In this document: positions 38,445 to 49,532 of the stretch, in pieces
Layout: each line of letters begins with the position of its first letter
Numbering within the stretch: position 1 is the stretch's first letter
Assembly (NCBI GenBank): GCA_023078555.1
Contig: CM041199.1
Span: forward strand, 10,031,943 to 10,095,942
DNA: 64,000 bases
Reading direction: 5' to 3'
Source: Ulva prolifera
Taxonomy: Eukaryota; Chlorophyta; Ulvophyceae; Ulvales; Ulvaceae
The notes under the pieces: model-generated
What the model was told of the DNA's origin: nothing
Databases searched by the model: none
Seen by the model: only the letters and a program-made list of their open reading frames with translations
Made by a program: the position numbers and the translations under genes

Positions 38445-39577
38445 GCAACAACTGGAGACAGCACAACATCATGGAGTCGTGAAGTACCAACCCCGCAATC
38501 AACCGACTGCGGCTCAGACAGAAAAGGTCAAGTGGTTGTGCTTGATATGTACTGTAGGCTCTAAGTCTGCGCTGCGGAGGCATAGCTGCAGTGTCAGCGC
38601 TAGCACAGGTAAGTCAATTATACATGTCTCTCTTATAAGTCTGGCGCCAAGCAAATGTCAAAGCTGCTGATACTGTGACGGTCCGTTCACTAACGGTCTG
38701 TACACTGACGGATTTCGGACATTTCGAGCCAACAGGTTTGCACGTACTGGATATGAGAGGTGCAGCAGGTGAATGTGTGGCATTCATGACCTTTAATCTG
38801 ATCACGCATTGCAACTATCTCACATCCTTTCTGTGCAGGGTGTTTTGCGATCCGGGGCCAACCAAGAGAACCAGATGCAAGGAGCTCACAAGAGTGATTG
38901 CAATAGAAAGCGGCTAGCAACAACTGCTCAACCATCCAAGTGTAGTAAGCGGCCTGCGCCAAAGGTATGATACCACACAGTCGACCCGAGGAGATCATTT
39001 GTATGCACGTGAGCAGTCTATGACTGGATGAAACATACAAGTATGGATACAGATTTGCAACATATGTTACTGGCCTGCAGCACCAGCAACGCTGCACAGC
39101 TTACAGTTGAACTGACACCTAGAGAACATCTCAGCATACTCATACATGCAGGTTGTGCCTGGCAGGCACTGGTCCCTTGCAGAGAGCATCCCATCAGCTG
39201 CAACAGAAGTGAGGATGGCTAGCAAGCACACAAAGACTCACCAGAGGCAGCCTCGTCCGAGCAGTAGGCTCCACAGCTATTCCACCTCCTTTCTAGTGAG
39301 CATGAGCCATTGCATCGCAGTGTACTTACCTTGTGTGTTGTGAGGGATCCCTGGGGAGCCGTGGGGTTGCAGGAGCAGAGTGCAGTGGACCAGTAGACGC
39401 TGTAATCATGGATATAACATGATCAGGAGCAACTTGTGATTGATTACTGCTGCACAGCCACTGATCTACCGTGCATTCTGCCTGGGACGCATGGCCTCCC
39501 GCCAGCATACGGAATCTGCCCTTTTCGCAAAGCAGGCAGAATCTGCCATCCAAATTGTCGAACTGGTCCTAATTTAG
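38445..39577 (+). CDS. Gene with C2HC-type zinc finger and basic Gln/Ser-rich tail
   Basis: Predicted exons: 38445-38608 (ends at the strong donor GTAAGT), 38839-38964 (after TGTGCAG, ends at GTATGA), 39152-39295 (after ATGCAG, ends at GTGAGC) and 39536-39577 (ends TAG). The last three are all in phase 0, and the joined tail ends ESAIQIVELVLI. Exon 1 holds a likely zinc knuckle, WLCLICTVGSKSALRRHSC. Its spacing loosely resembles the finger at the transposase N-terminus (FQCLACGEKFARHTTAQNHH). Exons 2 and 3 are basic (NRKRL, HTKTHQRQPRPSSR), as in a nuclear DNA-binding protein. One exon between 1 and 2 may be missing, because their phases do not match. A role like the TnpA protein of plant CACTA elements, binding subterminal repeats, is only a guess from size, charge and position. 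Confidence 0.5.
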
Positions 39578-39743
39578 TGGAATCTGCTCGTGGACGTACG
39601 GCAAATTCTGCCTGTTGTGGCAACATGGGGCAATACTGGCGCACTTCGGAGCGGCATGTGTGCAAGGACTGCAACATCGCCATACAGCCCGCGGCTAGCC
39701 AATCAGGGAATGTAGAAGGGCACACACGGTATAGTATCTACGA

Positions 39744-40484
39744 GCTAACAAATATGTGAAGGCGCGCTTGTAATCCAGCGTGTTTTGGAGCTGTATAGCA
39801 GACGCGCGCAACAGCCACTCTGCCGATCGCTGTTGTCGTGGAATGTCTTGCTCAGGCTCCACGGTCCGCCAACACCCCAGAGTGCAGTCCAATGTGATCA
39901 GCATCACTTCTGCATCAACTTCGACGAAATTAGTGTGCAACTGAAGCCGACATGTACAGGCTGAACCGGCCTTGCACTGCATTGTCCAAATAGGGCAGTT
40001 TGCATGAGATCACCACCGCGATGCGGCTTTGGCGCACTTGCCAACATGTCGATAGACTAAAATATATGAATGATATTGACGCCGGCGGCATAGCAAATAA
40101 CCTTTCAAGGACTCTGAACCAGCTGTTTCCAAGTGGTCTGCCTTTCCAACATCAGCCCCAAACCTAGCCAAATGTGCCCCAGTTGCCCTCATCAAATTCA
40201 GCATAGTGGCATCTGAAATTTGGCCCTTTCGCCCTCAGGGACCAGCCGAGTTTCCTGTAGTGTCTGGAAACGACTGGACTGGACACGGTGCAGGTATACG
40301 TGGACCCATACTCATGGCAACTGACATCGACTTTGGTCAGGAGACGCTGCAGCAGGAAGCTGGAGGCAGGCTCACAATAGCGGTGACTTTCTGCATCGCC
40401 CAAGATAGCGTTGGTCCGTATTTCAGGCTCGGCAGCAGTCCATGTAGTGTTGGTCGTCGCCCTGTGAATGGTGGCCGGAAAAGC
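39744..40484 (-). CDS. Unknown minus-strand gene
   Basis: Three exon-like minus-strand segments with GT/AG edges: 40484-40300 (after TATGTGCAG; contains AEPEIRTNAILGDAESHR and FLLQRLLTKVDVSCHE), 40212-40100 (after TTTCAG; contains RFGADVGKADHLETAGSESL) and 39940 to about 39744 (after CTTCAG; contains TNFVEVDAEVMLITLD and RQQRSAEWLLRASAIQLQ). The plus strand is also open over part of this stretch, so the strand call rests on composition and splice sites. The two stop-free palindromes lie just upstream of the first segment. No family recognised. Confidence 0.4.
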
Positions 40485-40522
40485 CTGCACATAGGTTCCT
40501 GGATGCGAATGCATGCGGTGGT

Positions 40523-40656
40523 CCAGAGTGGCCATTCGGCGAATGGCCACTCTGGCCGAGTTACGTCATCATGCTCCAGGTAAGGCGTGCGCTCGTCCTC
40601 CTGGACGCGAATGCATGCGCTGGTCCAGAGTGGCCATTCGCCGAATGGCCACTCTG
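40523..40656. repeat. Two stop-free palindromes (copy 2)
   Basis: Identical to 13459-13592: palindromes at 40523-40555 and 40626-40656. Frames on both strands stay open across them. Confidence 0.95.
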
Positions 40657-40896
40657 ACGGGGTGCTGTCATCGTGCTCCACCCGAGTGCGCAGGTGCCGT
40701 TGCAATCGGGGCGTCGTGCTGCATGAAATGTACGAATGGAGGATTGTGTGTTTGATACGGTTAATCGCTGGCGGTCGTAGCTTACCTGGCATCGCAATTC
40801 GATACTGTCGAAGTGACTTGGAATTCCGTTGCAGATCTGCGCATCTCGTCACCAGTGACCGCTTTCGGTAGTAGTATATTGACATACGTATTAGCG

Positions 40897-43800
40897 ATGG
40901 ATCCACGCCTTGCAGCACTGGTCGCAGGACTGCCAAGTACCCAGCATTGGCTGACTTCCACGCGCAGCGGAGACTTGCTTGTCGGTCGCATGCGCACTAG
41001 CCGAATCCCAGTAGTGGGTAGTTTGATTTCTAGAGACGGGCGTTTCACTGACCCAGCCCGCGTCGGCACCAATAGCGGTCCAGCAAGCGGGCCTGGGGTG
41101 GCTGTGTGGTGGGGCCTTGGGGAGGTCCTGCGAGACAACGTGGTGGTAAGCCGGGGGAGTGAGCTGGAAACGGCCAAGGGAGTGGCCGTTACTACCTTTC
41201 TCGTGCTCTCCGGCTGGCTCCACGAGCAGGATATGTTCGTGTCCTCGTGGGAGGGCAAAGGGAGGACCCCTGCTGGGTGCACGGAACCCCTGCGGTGGAG
41301 GCCTCTGCTGGGAACGAAGGAGGTGTGTGCCTCCTGGTGGGCTGGTGGTAGAACTGCTGACCACGCTCTACTGCAACTGCCTGTTTACTGCGGAGGGGCG
41401 TAGCCTGACTGTGGAGTGGGTTCAGTAGTCAGTGCATCCAGCTATGCAGCATAAGGTTACGGGCCACGTATCTGAGTCAGGATTCCCCAAGACTACAGTC
41501 ACGGAGGAGCGAGATCCGGAGCTCGCCGAGCGGTTCGATATCCCACAGGCGAAGGTTGGGGAGAAGCGCAAAGCCGCTGACCCCCCGCCTCCTGACGGTG
41601 TGCTCACTCCCCGTCTGCTGCCCTTTCTTTGGGAGTCATGCAGTCCGTGTCCACCGCGGGCGTGCCAAAGGCCACCGCGTCCATGCATAAGGTCCACATG
41701 TGTTCTTGGGCGTGTCCCAGAGGTGATGGAAGGGGAACGTTATAAGAGGTGTCGGTGCAGTTTTCTATTGCCAAACCCCCCGGCACGTCGTGTGGGCATG
41801 GGCTTCTTTCATGTCTGGCCTCTCCCCGCATCGTGTCAAACTGTGGACTGCCGGAAAGCAGACACCCGCGGCGGGGGGGGCCGGGTCCTCCAGGAGCAAG
41901 GAGAGACCAACCTCCAACCTCCCTGATGACCTCAACCCACTGGTGGGGTGGGTGCTATATGAAAACGCCCACTACGAAAGTCTGGAGGGCATCAAGGAAA
42001 AGAAGCTCGAACCGTCTCAGTCACTAGCGCGGCACATTGGGGACCGGTGTCACGCGCTGCTGGCCAACACAAATGGGGTCCCCTCCCAGGTGGTGTACCA
42101 ACTGACTTCGGGCGCGCCGGTACTAGCGGACATGCACGTCTGGCACTCAGACCTCATCGAGGCGTTCGTGCGTTCCTGATATTTTCTATGATTCCGGTGT
42201 GGTCAGGCATGGCTGCCTGTATGCTTGTGCGTTGTCTGGCTCTGCAGTGCATTCTTTCCACCACGCATGCATGAGTGTGGCTAGGCGGCCTCTGATTCCT
42301 CCTACACCTCAAGCCTGCCCAGTCACAGGCCTGTGATCGATTTGTGTAACATGCCTCAGATCGTGCAGGATATGAAGTTCCTCGGCGAATTCGTCACCAC
42401 CCTCTACAATCTAGCCCCCTGGGTGTTGGCGTATGCGGCGGAGCATCCGTTGATGGATTGGTCAGGGGTGCGAGTCGCCACTGTTCTGAACATCCCTTGG
42501 GCGGCGTGACACTGTGGTGCTACTTGGCCTAACCCCCCATGTCGTTCACTCCTGGTTCTGGCCGTGCAGGGAGACAGGGTAGCCCGAGCCCTCCGTCCGG
42601 CGTGGCTTTCTGTCAAGTCCTTCTACTCCCACATCATGGGAGCATGTTCAGGGCTGCGGTCGTCCACACAGGACCTGGCGGCTTTCGCCAGTAGCGGGGT
42701 CCATCTCTTTATGCATGCGTATGTGCGCCTCGTTGCTTCAGCAATGACATGCAGCCCTGGGGCGCCTGACCTAGAAAGGCGGGGTGGAGAGGACATCCCG
42801 GCGCTGGAGCCCAGTCTCCTTGATCCCACCTTTGCCGCCATCCTGGTGTGCACGGTCAATCACAGCTGTGCGTCGCCAGCCTGTCATGTACACCTGTATA
42901 TGGATCTGTAGTGTCCTGTTGTATCCCCCCGGGTGGGTCAACACAACGCTTTGCAGTCAGTGTGAACGCCTGAACCCCGCGGTGCATGCAGGCTTGGTGA
43001 AATCGGGGTACGGTCTGCCTGTCAAGAGGTTGGCTGATGCGCTGATTCCATTGTGCCCGCCCCACACGCTCTGGCACTGGGCGCTCAGGAGCTGGCGGCA
43101 CCTGGCTGTGGCGCAAACAGTCCCCGCGGCGAGCAGTTCGGGCGATCCCGTCTCCACGCCCGCCGTTCGCCTGAGGCCAGTGACGTTCCCGGGTTTCAAG
43201 GACTGGGATTACGCCGGCGCTGAAGAACTCGCGAAGCAGTCCATCGCCAAAGGGATGCAGAGTCCAACCTGCTACAGGTGCATACCCCATCGATGTCTGG
43301 CCCTACGGTTCGTTGTCGTCTGCATCAGAACCTGCTACACGGATGTAATGTCATTGGCGAACACTGCTGTGGCCACCTCCTACTCTTGTATCAATTGCAT
43401 GCATGCATGTGCCCTGTGACTCGCGCCGTGCGCTGTATGGTGTGGGCTTATCGGCTATGGTTCGCAGGGAGGAGCTCGTCAACATCCCCGATGGCATCCT
43501 CGCCACCCTCCCCGCGGGCTGCCGGCAGCCCCCTGCGGTTGCGTCCCTGGGACAGGGGGTGCCGATGATGCGAGTGCCCGAGGCCACCACCAGCGTCGAG
43601 CAAGTGGGAAGAGCTCGGCAGCAAAATCACGCGAGAAGGCGCTGCTGCTGCGAAAGTGCGGCATTCCAGCACCCCTGAACGCGGGCACTGCCACCGCCGG
43701 TACCAACACCGGCGACAGCGCCACGCAGGAGTCTAATGGCGAGGCGAACCCCGCCCGCCGAGCGTCCGGCGGCGCGGCGGCGCTTCCGGTGACCCTCACA

Positions 43801-45309
43801 GGCGCACGGGCCGGCGCTGGGCCAGGGGCACCCGCAACTCGGCAGGAGGGGGGCCCGGGGGAATCAGCAGCGCCTGCGGGGGGTGGGCCTGCGTCGGGGG
43901 GGCTGAACCCTGGGGAATCAGCCGGGCCTGTGGGCGGTGGGCCTGCGGCGGGGGGGCTGAACCTGGGGGAATCAGCCGGGCGTGTGGGCGGTGGGCCTGC
44001 GGCGGGGGGGCTGAACCTGGGGGAATCAGCCGGGCCTGTGGGCGGTGGGCCTGCGGCGGGGGGGCTGAACCTGGGGGAATCAGCCGGGCCTGTGGGCGGT
44101 GGGCCTGCGGCGGGGGGGCTGAACCTGGGGGAATCAGCCGGGCCTGCGGGGGGTGGGCCTGCGGCGGGGGGGCTGCACCTGGGGGAATCAGCAGGGCCTG
44201 TGGGGGGTGGGCCTGCGTCGGGGGGGCTGCACCTGGGGGAATCAGCCGGGCCTGTGGGCGGTGGGCCTGCGGCGGGGGGGCTGAACCTGGGGGAATAAGC
44301 CGGGCCTGTGGGCGGTGGGCCTGCGGCGGGGGGGCTGAACCTGGGGGAATCAGCCGGGCCTGTGGGCGGTGGGCCTGCGGCGGGGGGGCTGAACCTGGGG
44401 GAATCAGCCGGGCCTGCGGGGGGTGGGCCTGCGGCGGGGGGGCTGCACCTGGGGGAATCAGCAGGGCCTGTGGGGGGTGGGCCTGCGTCGGGGGGGCTGC
44501 ACCTGGGGGAATCAGCAGGGCCTGTGGGGGGTGGGCCTGCGTCGGGGGGGCTGACTCCCCACGAGGCTGTCACCGCGGGCCCCCGTGGCACCTCTGCGCC
44601 CCCACATGCAAGGGCACAGGAACCCCTCCCCACCGCGCAGCCGACTGCAGATGGTGGCGATGGATTAGGGTTCGTTCTGGGCGGTGCCGAGGACATCGCC
44701 CAGTTCGCCGAACCCCTGGCAGATGCCTTGCACCTCGACTACGAAGATACGTTCGGCGCTTTTAGTTCTGACATCGATCCGGGGCCTGCGGATTCGGCGG
44801 ACATTTCAGTAGATGAGGACGACCTGGCGACAGATGATCCAGAGGTGAGGCCGTCCCAGTTGTACTACCTGCGGGACACTGCTGGCACGATGCAGCTCAC
44901 CCTGGCAGAGTCTCCCGCTGCACAACAGACCACCGTTCAAATGGCCGCCACCTTCGCCACGTCCGAAGGAGAAGGTTTCGGGCGAGCTGCTCAATTGCGG
45001 TTCATTGTCGTTGCATGCGACTTAATGATGCTCAGCAACCCCCGTCTGCGTGAGGATGATAACGAGCGCCTGGAACGCGTCAAGGCGATCGTTTCGGCGT
45101 ATGGGCTGGAGCCTGACAGTGCCACAATAGCAGAGGTTGTGGCACTGATCCGGAAGGTATGCTCCGTTCTGAGGTTGCCTCTCGTCCCGTGCTTGACTGT
45201 TGCGCAGGCCCTCCCTGTCTCCCAGTTGCCACTCTTGCGTCCTGCCCCCTTACACCCATTTCATTATTCGAGGCTGCTCACCGTACAGGGACGCAACGTG
45301 GCCGAGTGA
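40897..45309 (+). CDS. Long multi-exon gene of unknown function with coding minisatellite
   Basis: ATG at 40897 (MDPRLAALVAGLPSTQHW). Predicted exons: 40897-41145 (donor GTAAGC), 41450-41597, 41761-42167, 42369-42467, 42570-42845, a segment from about 42992 to 43279, then the frame through the 54-bp repeat. After the repeat come an acidic part (DSADISVDEDDLATDDPE), an exon with LREDDNERLERVKAIVSAYG, and a last short exon ending RNVAE and TGA at 45307-45309. Phases agree across the first five exons. Repeat units encode GLNLGESAGPVGGGPAAG. One unit has GAATAA in place of GAATCA, an in-frame stop at 44295-44297 present in both copies. The gene is convergent with the protease gene. I know no homologue; it could be an accessory transposition protein or cargo. 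Confidence 0.5.
43860..44555. repeat. 54-bp G-rich coding minisatellite (copy 2)
   Basis: About 13 tandem units of 54 bp (18 codons). Variants ordered along the array (CTGAAC or CTGCAC; GCCGGG or GCAGGG; GTGGGC or GCGGGG) suggest that a block of several units was duplicated as a whole. The plus strand has runs of 4-8 G suited to G-quadruplex formation. The minus strand is also open (405 codons, Pro-rich), which I treat as a shadow. Confidence 0.95.
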
Positions 45310-45835
45310 AGCTGAACGACGAAGGGGGGCTACTATGAGGAGTGCTGGAGTGCGGATTAGGGTGGGGTCGGGGAGGGGGGGGAGGGGGGGGGTTTCCGTA
45401 GAATGTTGACTCTGAAAACTACCTTTGCGAACGAGTAATGATTAGCACGTACACCAACGAGCACCAGCAATGCATGGGCCATTCCAACTGTAGATGCAAA
45501 CAGACTGAAGGTTGTCACGCCTCAGTACACCTTCTTAACAAAGGTGGCTCTGGCCTTTTATCGCAGCAGACACACGAATGGTATACATCTACCCAACACT
45601 GCATTACAACATCAACGCCGGGGGAGGCCTGTGGCCACAGTAACACTATCTCATGACTGCTATGGCGTGCCGTGCGCGTCCCGCCCACATAGCCGCCCCC
45701 CATTCCCTGGGAGCCCCCTCACAACCACCCCACCTGCCAGCTAGTACAATGGGCAACCCTGTCACGAATACCCGCCTACCTGGCGCTTAGCGGTCGGTGC
45801 ATTGAAACCTCTCGGCAAACGCCGTGTAGGGATAC
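45310..45835. other. Space between convergent genes (copy 2)
   Basis: 3' regions of two convergent genes, with a G-rich tract at about 45364-45391. The 72-codon plus frame (45438-45656) is not convincing. Confidence 0.6.
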
Positions 45836-46614
45836 TCAGCGCCGCGTCTTCAGCGGAACGGCCAACAGCTTGTTGTACTGCTGACTAAGGGTTCCAACGA
45901 GTGGCTGCACCTTCTGTATGAAGGCGTCGAAACCCGCGTGAAGGTACCATTCCCTGCATAGTACCGGCATCTTGTAGGAGTGGTGCCGCCTGCGGGGGGG
46001 ATGGGGGCGAGACCAGCGCCTGTGCGATGACTAGACAAGGCCTGTGCGGGCTGGCAAATGACAGACTCTCCAGAGGAGTAGAGGTAGCGGGGCTAAGGTG
46101 GTGGTAACATGGGGATTGTGTAGCGCACACCTCAACTCATCTGCAGACATGTCTGCAAACGGCGGGGACTGCAGGTGGCGGTCCCACCGAGCATCGGCTA
46201 GGATGTTGGTGCCGTCTTCAGCGGATAGACCCACTAGCTGGTCCCCCGCCCTCCCACCACGGTGCCATTCTTGCAAGAGGGCCCGTGTAAGCAGGACGCG
46301 GTACAGCACCGCATGCTGCACCTTGAGGCGGGATATGCGCTTCAGGACCCTACGAGTAGCCTCCACCCCGTGGAGGTCACTCGAAAATAGGTCCCCCTCC
46401 TCTTGTTGCATTTCGCGGACGACCTGGCATGCTGCATCGGCGAACATTGCTGTGTACGCCCCGCAATCATGGCCGTTCGGTTGTTGGGGGACTCCACCGA
46501 CCTGTATTCCACATCGCACTGGTGTAGGTGGCCAAGACGGGCGTGTCAACGGCGAAAATTCAAGTCAATGACATGCTAGGGTGTGGTTATGACAGGGCCC
46601 GCAGGGATGAAGGT

Positions 46615-46657
<43 letters not shown>

Positions 46658-49208
46658 GGGGGTGGCTTGAGGCGGCGGGTGGCTGGAGGACGGGGGCACA
46701 ATGGAAGCTGGCCGGCGTCATGCGGTTCAGCGCGTGACTCCCTGTGAGCGGGTGACAGCAAACAGGTGGCCGCATGTTCAAGATACCAGTGCCCGGGGAG
46801 AATCGCACTGTAGTCAACTTCAGAGTGATCCTCGCTGTGGAAGCCGGTGGCCTGGTGCCCAAACGCACGTTTGGACGCCGTCCCACTCCTCCCCTCCCTG
46901 TCCCCGACCTAGTTGGGGGATTCTCTGGCAGGGAGGTGCCGGTTGCCCGGCGCTCCGGGTTGTCGAGCGCCATGCACATCGCCGCACTCAGCACCGCCTG
47001 GACCCGCTCGGCGGTGCCGGGGCCGGCGTCCATCAAGCTGTCGAAAAAGGACATGCTAGGGGCCTTGTCCTGCTTCAACAGCCCTGCAACACGACATCAC
47101 CATCGGTGGGCCCTTGCAGTGTCCTCGCCTGCTGGGATAACGCGACAGGAGCGACTAACAGAGTATGCGATTCTCATTGCATACTCAGTTGAGTCGAGGG
47201 GGCGCACATGGATGCCAGATGACGGCCAGTGCCTAGTGGCCGTTCCGGGGTACTGGGACCATGACGCATGCTTGCTCGAATATGTGGGCTCGGACCATCC
47301 ACCGCCCCAAACACCTACTGCGACCGGCAGACCAGCCTGCACCCGCATCCCCGGTACATACCCCGGCCAAGTTCGTGCTTTGCAGCGCGATGACGCCCTG
47401 GCCTGCAAGTGTCACACATCTGCTGAGTGCGTAGTCTACGTGCGGCGATTCTAGCCAGGACGTGGGCCAGCCTTTCGCAAGGATTGGTAGTCCCACGACC
47501 ACATACACCCGCGCTTCCTCAAAATGCCCCAGCTGTACCGTTACGCCCCCCGGCACTGATGACGGGCCTGGCTCGTCGTCATCGGAGGAGGGCACCTCCG
47601 TGGGCCCGCCCGCGTCACGCGACCGGGCAGGGGCTGTGTTACTGGGCCCCGGGGGTGTCGGCGACCACAACTGCTTCAGTTTCCCCGGCGGCTTTGCGGG
47701 CATGTCCGTCACCCATGCCGGAGGGGTCACCGGAGGGTGGGCCAGTAGTGAGGCCGAGAGCAGCTGTACGCCCTGACTGGCCCCTGTCGGAGGGAGGGCG
47801 ATCGTGCCCCGGGCGACATGCCTGTTGGTGCGGCGGGCCCCCCTACAGGGTTGGGGCTTGCGCCCGGACCCTCCCCGTCGTCCGCAGCGGTGACCGGTAC
47901 GACATGAGATTCAGGAGTTGGCTCGATGTCACCTTCTGCGGGGGGGTCTGCAATGGCCCCCTCCCGAGCTATCAGACCCTCCTCCGCCTCTGCCTGTGGC
48001 CTGGGGGAGGCGGCAGCTGTTGCAGCCACCCCCGGAAGCGGAGGTGGCAGATAGCCGGTGGTCCGGGATGGAGAAGATGCGGCCCTTGCATGCCCTTCTG
48101 GCTGATCGGGCTCTGGGCGCACCGCCGGAGGGCGAGCCCCTACTGCTGCTGGCACTACTGGTGCCAGAGGCTCACGGCTGAGTATCTCCGCCACGGCCGC
48201 AGCGCCCCGCCGGGAGCCACCCCGTGCACTGACACGTACCCGCGCGGGCTGTTGGAGGGTGTTAGGGCGGGACCCACGCCCTGCAACCGGTGCCACTGCC
48301 CCTCGTGCCCCCACCGCCCTGTGCCGCTGCGGGGCATGTCTGCCACGCCCCCGCTTGCCACCACCCCTGAACACGCTGTCGCCGCTGGACTCCGCCCAGG
48401 GTAAAGGAGCGACCGACTCCATGCCCGGGGATGTGGCGGCGTTGATGGCCCCCTCCAGATCGGGGTCACCAGCAGCCCCCCCCCACGTCGAGCTGTAAGG
48501 GAGCGACCGACACCACGCCCGGGGATGTGGTGGCGTCAGTGGCCCCCTCCGGAGCGGGGTCATCAGCAGCCCCCCCCAAGTCGAGCTGTAAGGGCAACAG
48601 AGGCGCCTGCAGAGGGGCCACCTGCACCTCTGAAAGTGGCCATGTGGGATTGCGCTGATGCGGCGCCTCCCTCTCCACCTCTACCCACCGGCGAATCGCC
48701 TCCCGCTCGTGCCCAGCACACGCACGAGCAGGCCGCCGGCATCTTCCACAACTCCCCCTCCGGCTTTACATGCTCTGTACAGTACCATGTCCTCGGGCTC
48801 GCACGGTGCGCCCGTCCTGACCGCGCGCTCGACCGCGATGAGCCGGATGTCGTGCCATAGATAATGCATCTTCTTCTCTACAACCGCTGCGTGGTTTGCG
48901 GCGTGGGCTACCTGGACGCCTTCCTTCATCGCCCGAATGGAGTCCAGGTACTCGTCCAGCCCTTCTCCCCCGGCATCGATAATAAACCCCACCATGGTGA
49001 TGTCAACCGTGGTCAGGAGATAGGAGTTCCCCATTAAATCTAGTGGGAACCCCGGATCCCTGCTGCAGATAGTGAGAACCGGAATCGGTTGACCTGGCGT
49101 CCATGTCCCCCTTAGGGCCGTTTCTACGAATCTATAGAACGACGACTCGTATGAATTTCTACTATTTAATGTCGCAATCAAGGTCCTCAGGTCCCCGGCT
49201 GAAATCAT
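45836..49208 (-). CDS. Ulp1-type (C48) cysteine protease gene
   Basis: Likely start ATG at 49208 (MISAGDLRTLIATLNSRNSY). The first exon is open to about 48681 (includes NSYLLTTVDITMVGFIIDAG and KKMHYLWHDIRLIAVERAVR). A long Pro/Ala/Gly-rich linker follows (about 48660-47520). It includes two or three roughly 60-bp repeats near 48420-48600 and an acidic SSDDDEPGPSS. The C-terminal catalytic part at 46549-46031 has VPQQPNGHDCGAYTAMFADA. That is the Q-x(5)-DCG signature of Ulp1/SENP proteases, with the catalytic Cys in DCG. The last exon reads GFDAFIQKVQPLVGTLSQQY and ends KTRR, with TGA at 45838-45836. The catalytic His and Asp should lie upstream, and I could not place them with confidence. 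Ulp1 domains are known cargo or partners of several eukaryotic DNA transposons. It lies downstream of the transposase in the same orientation, 324 bp from its stop. Confidence 0.65.
46615..46655. repeat. Poly-G tract, 41 bases (copy 2)
   Basis: Uninterrupted G run between the catalytic exon and the upstream exons of the protease gene, followed by T/G-rich sequence. It is a likely assembly trouble spot. Confidence 0.95.
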
Positions 49209-49532
49209 CCTGTCTAACCAAGTTGGGGATCTAAGCACTACGGGCGTGTTGTACCAAGCTTATCGCGTCGCCGTCATCCAGTATCTAATACATTTAACTA
49301 TCAACAATTATTCAATCGATCCGCAGTGCCGGTACCATGATGTCGGAGCCGTCGCCGATGCTCGAAGCAGGCGCGAAAGTGGCTACACGCGCACCACGTT
49401 TGGCGAATGACTGTTGGCTGCTGCCGATAATGCACTGGTGGCCATACAGTGCCAGAGACTGGGCGCCAACTTATCTGCTGTAGCATGTGCCGTACTGGTA
49501 TCAATGGGAGAGCGCACGATGCCCCCAGTGCT
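49209..49532. other. Spacer between transposase stop and protease start (copy 2)
   Basis: 324 bp, relatively AT-rich (for example ATACATTTAACTATCAAC). A possible promoter or terminator zone; no gene seen. Confidence 0.4.

Noticed and set aside
43479-44696. 405-codon minus-strand ORF, Pro-rich, across the minisatellite
   Set aside because: It is the reverse reading of a GC-rich repeat with no stops. The plus strand continues into clearly coding, acidic sequence with splice sites, so this is treated as a shadow.
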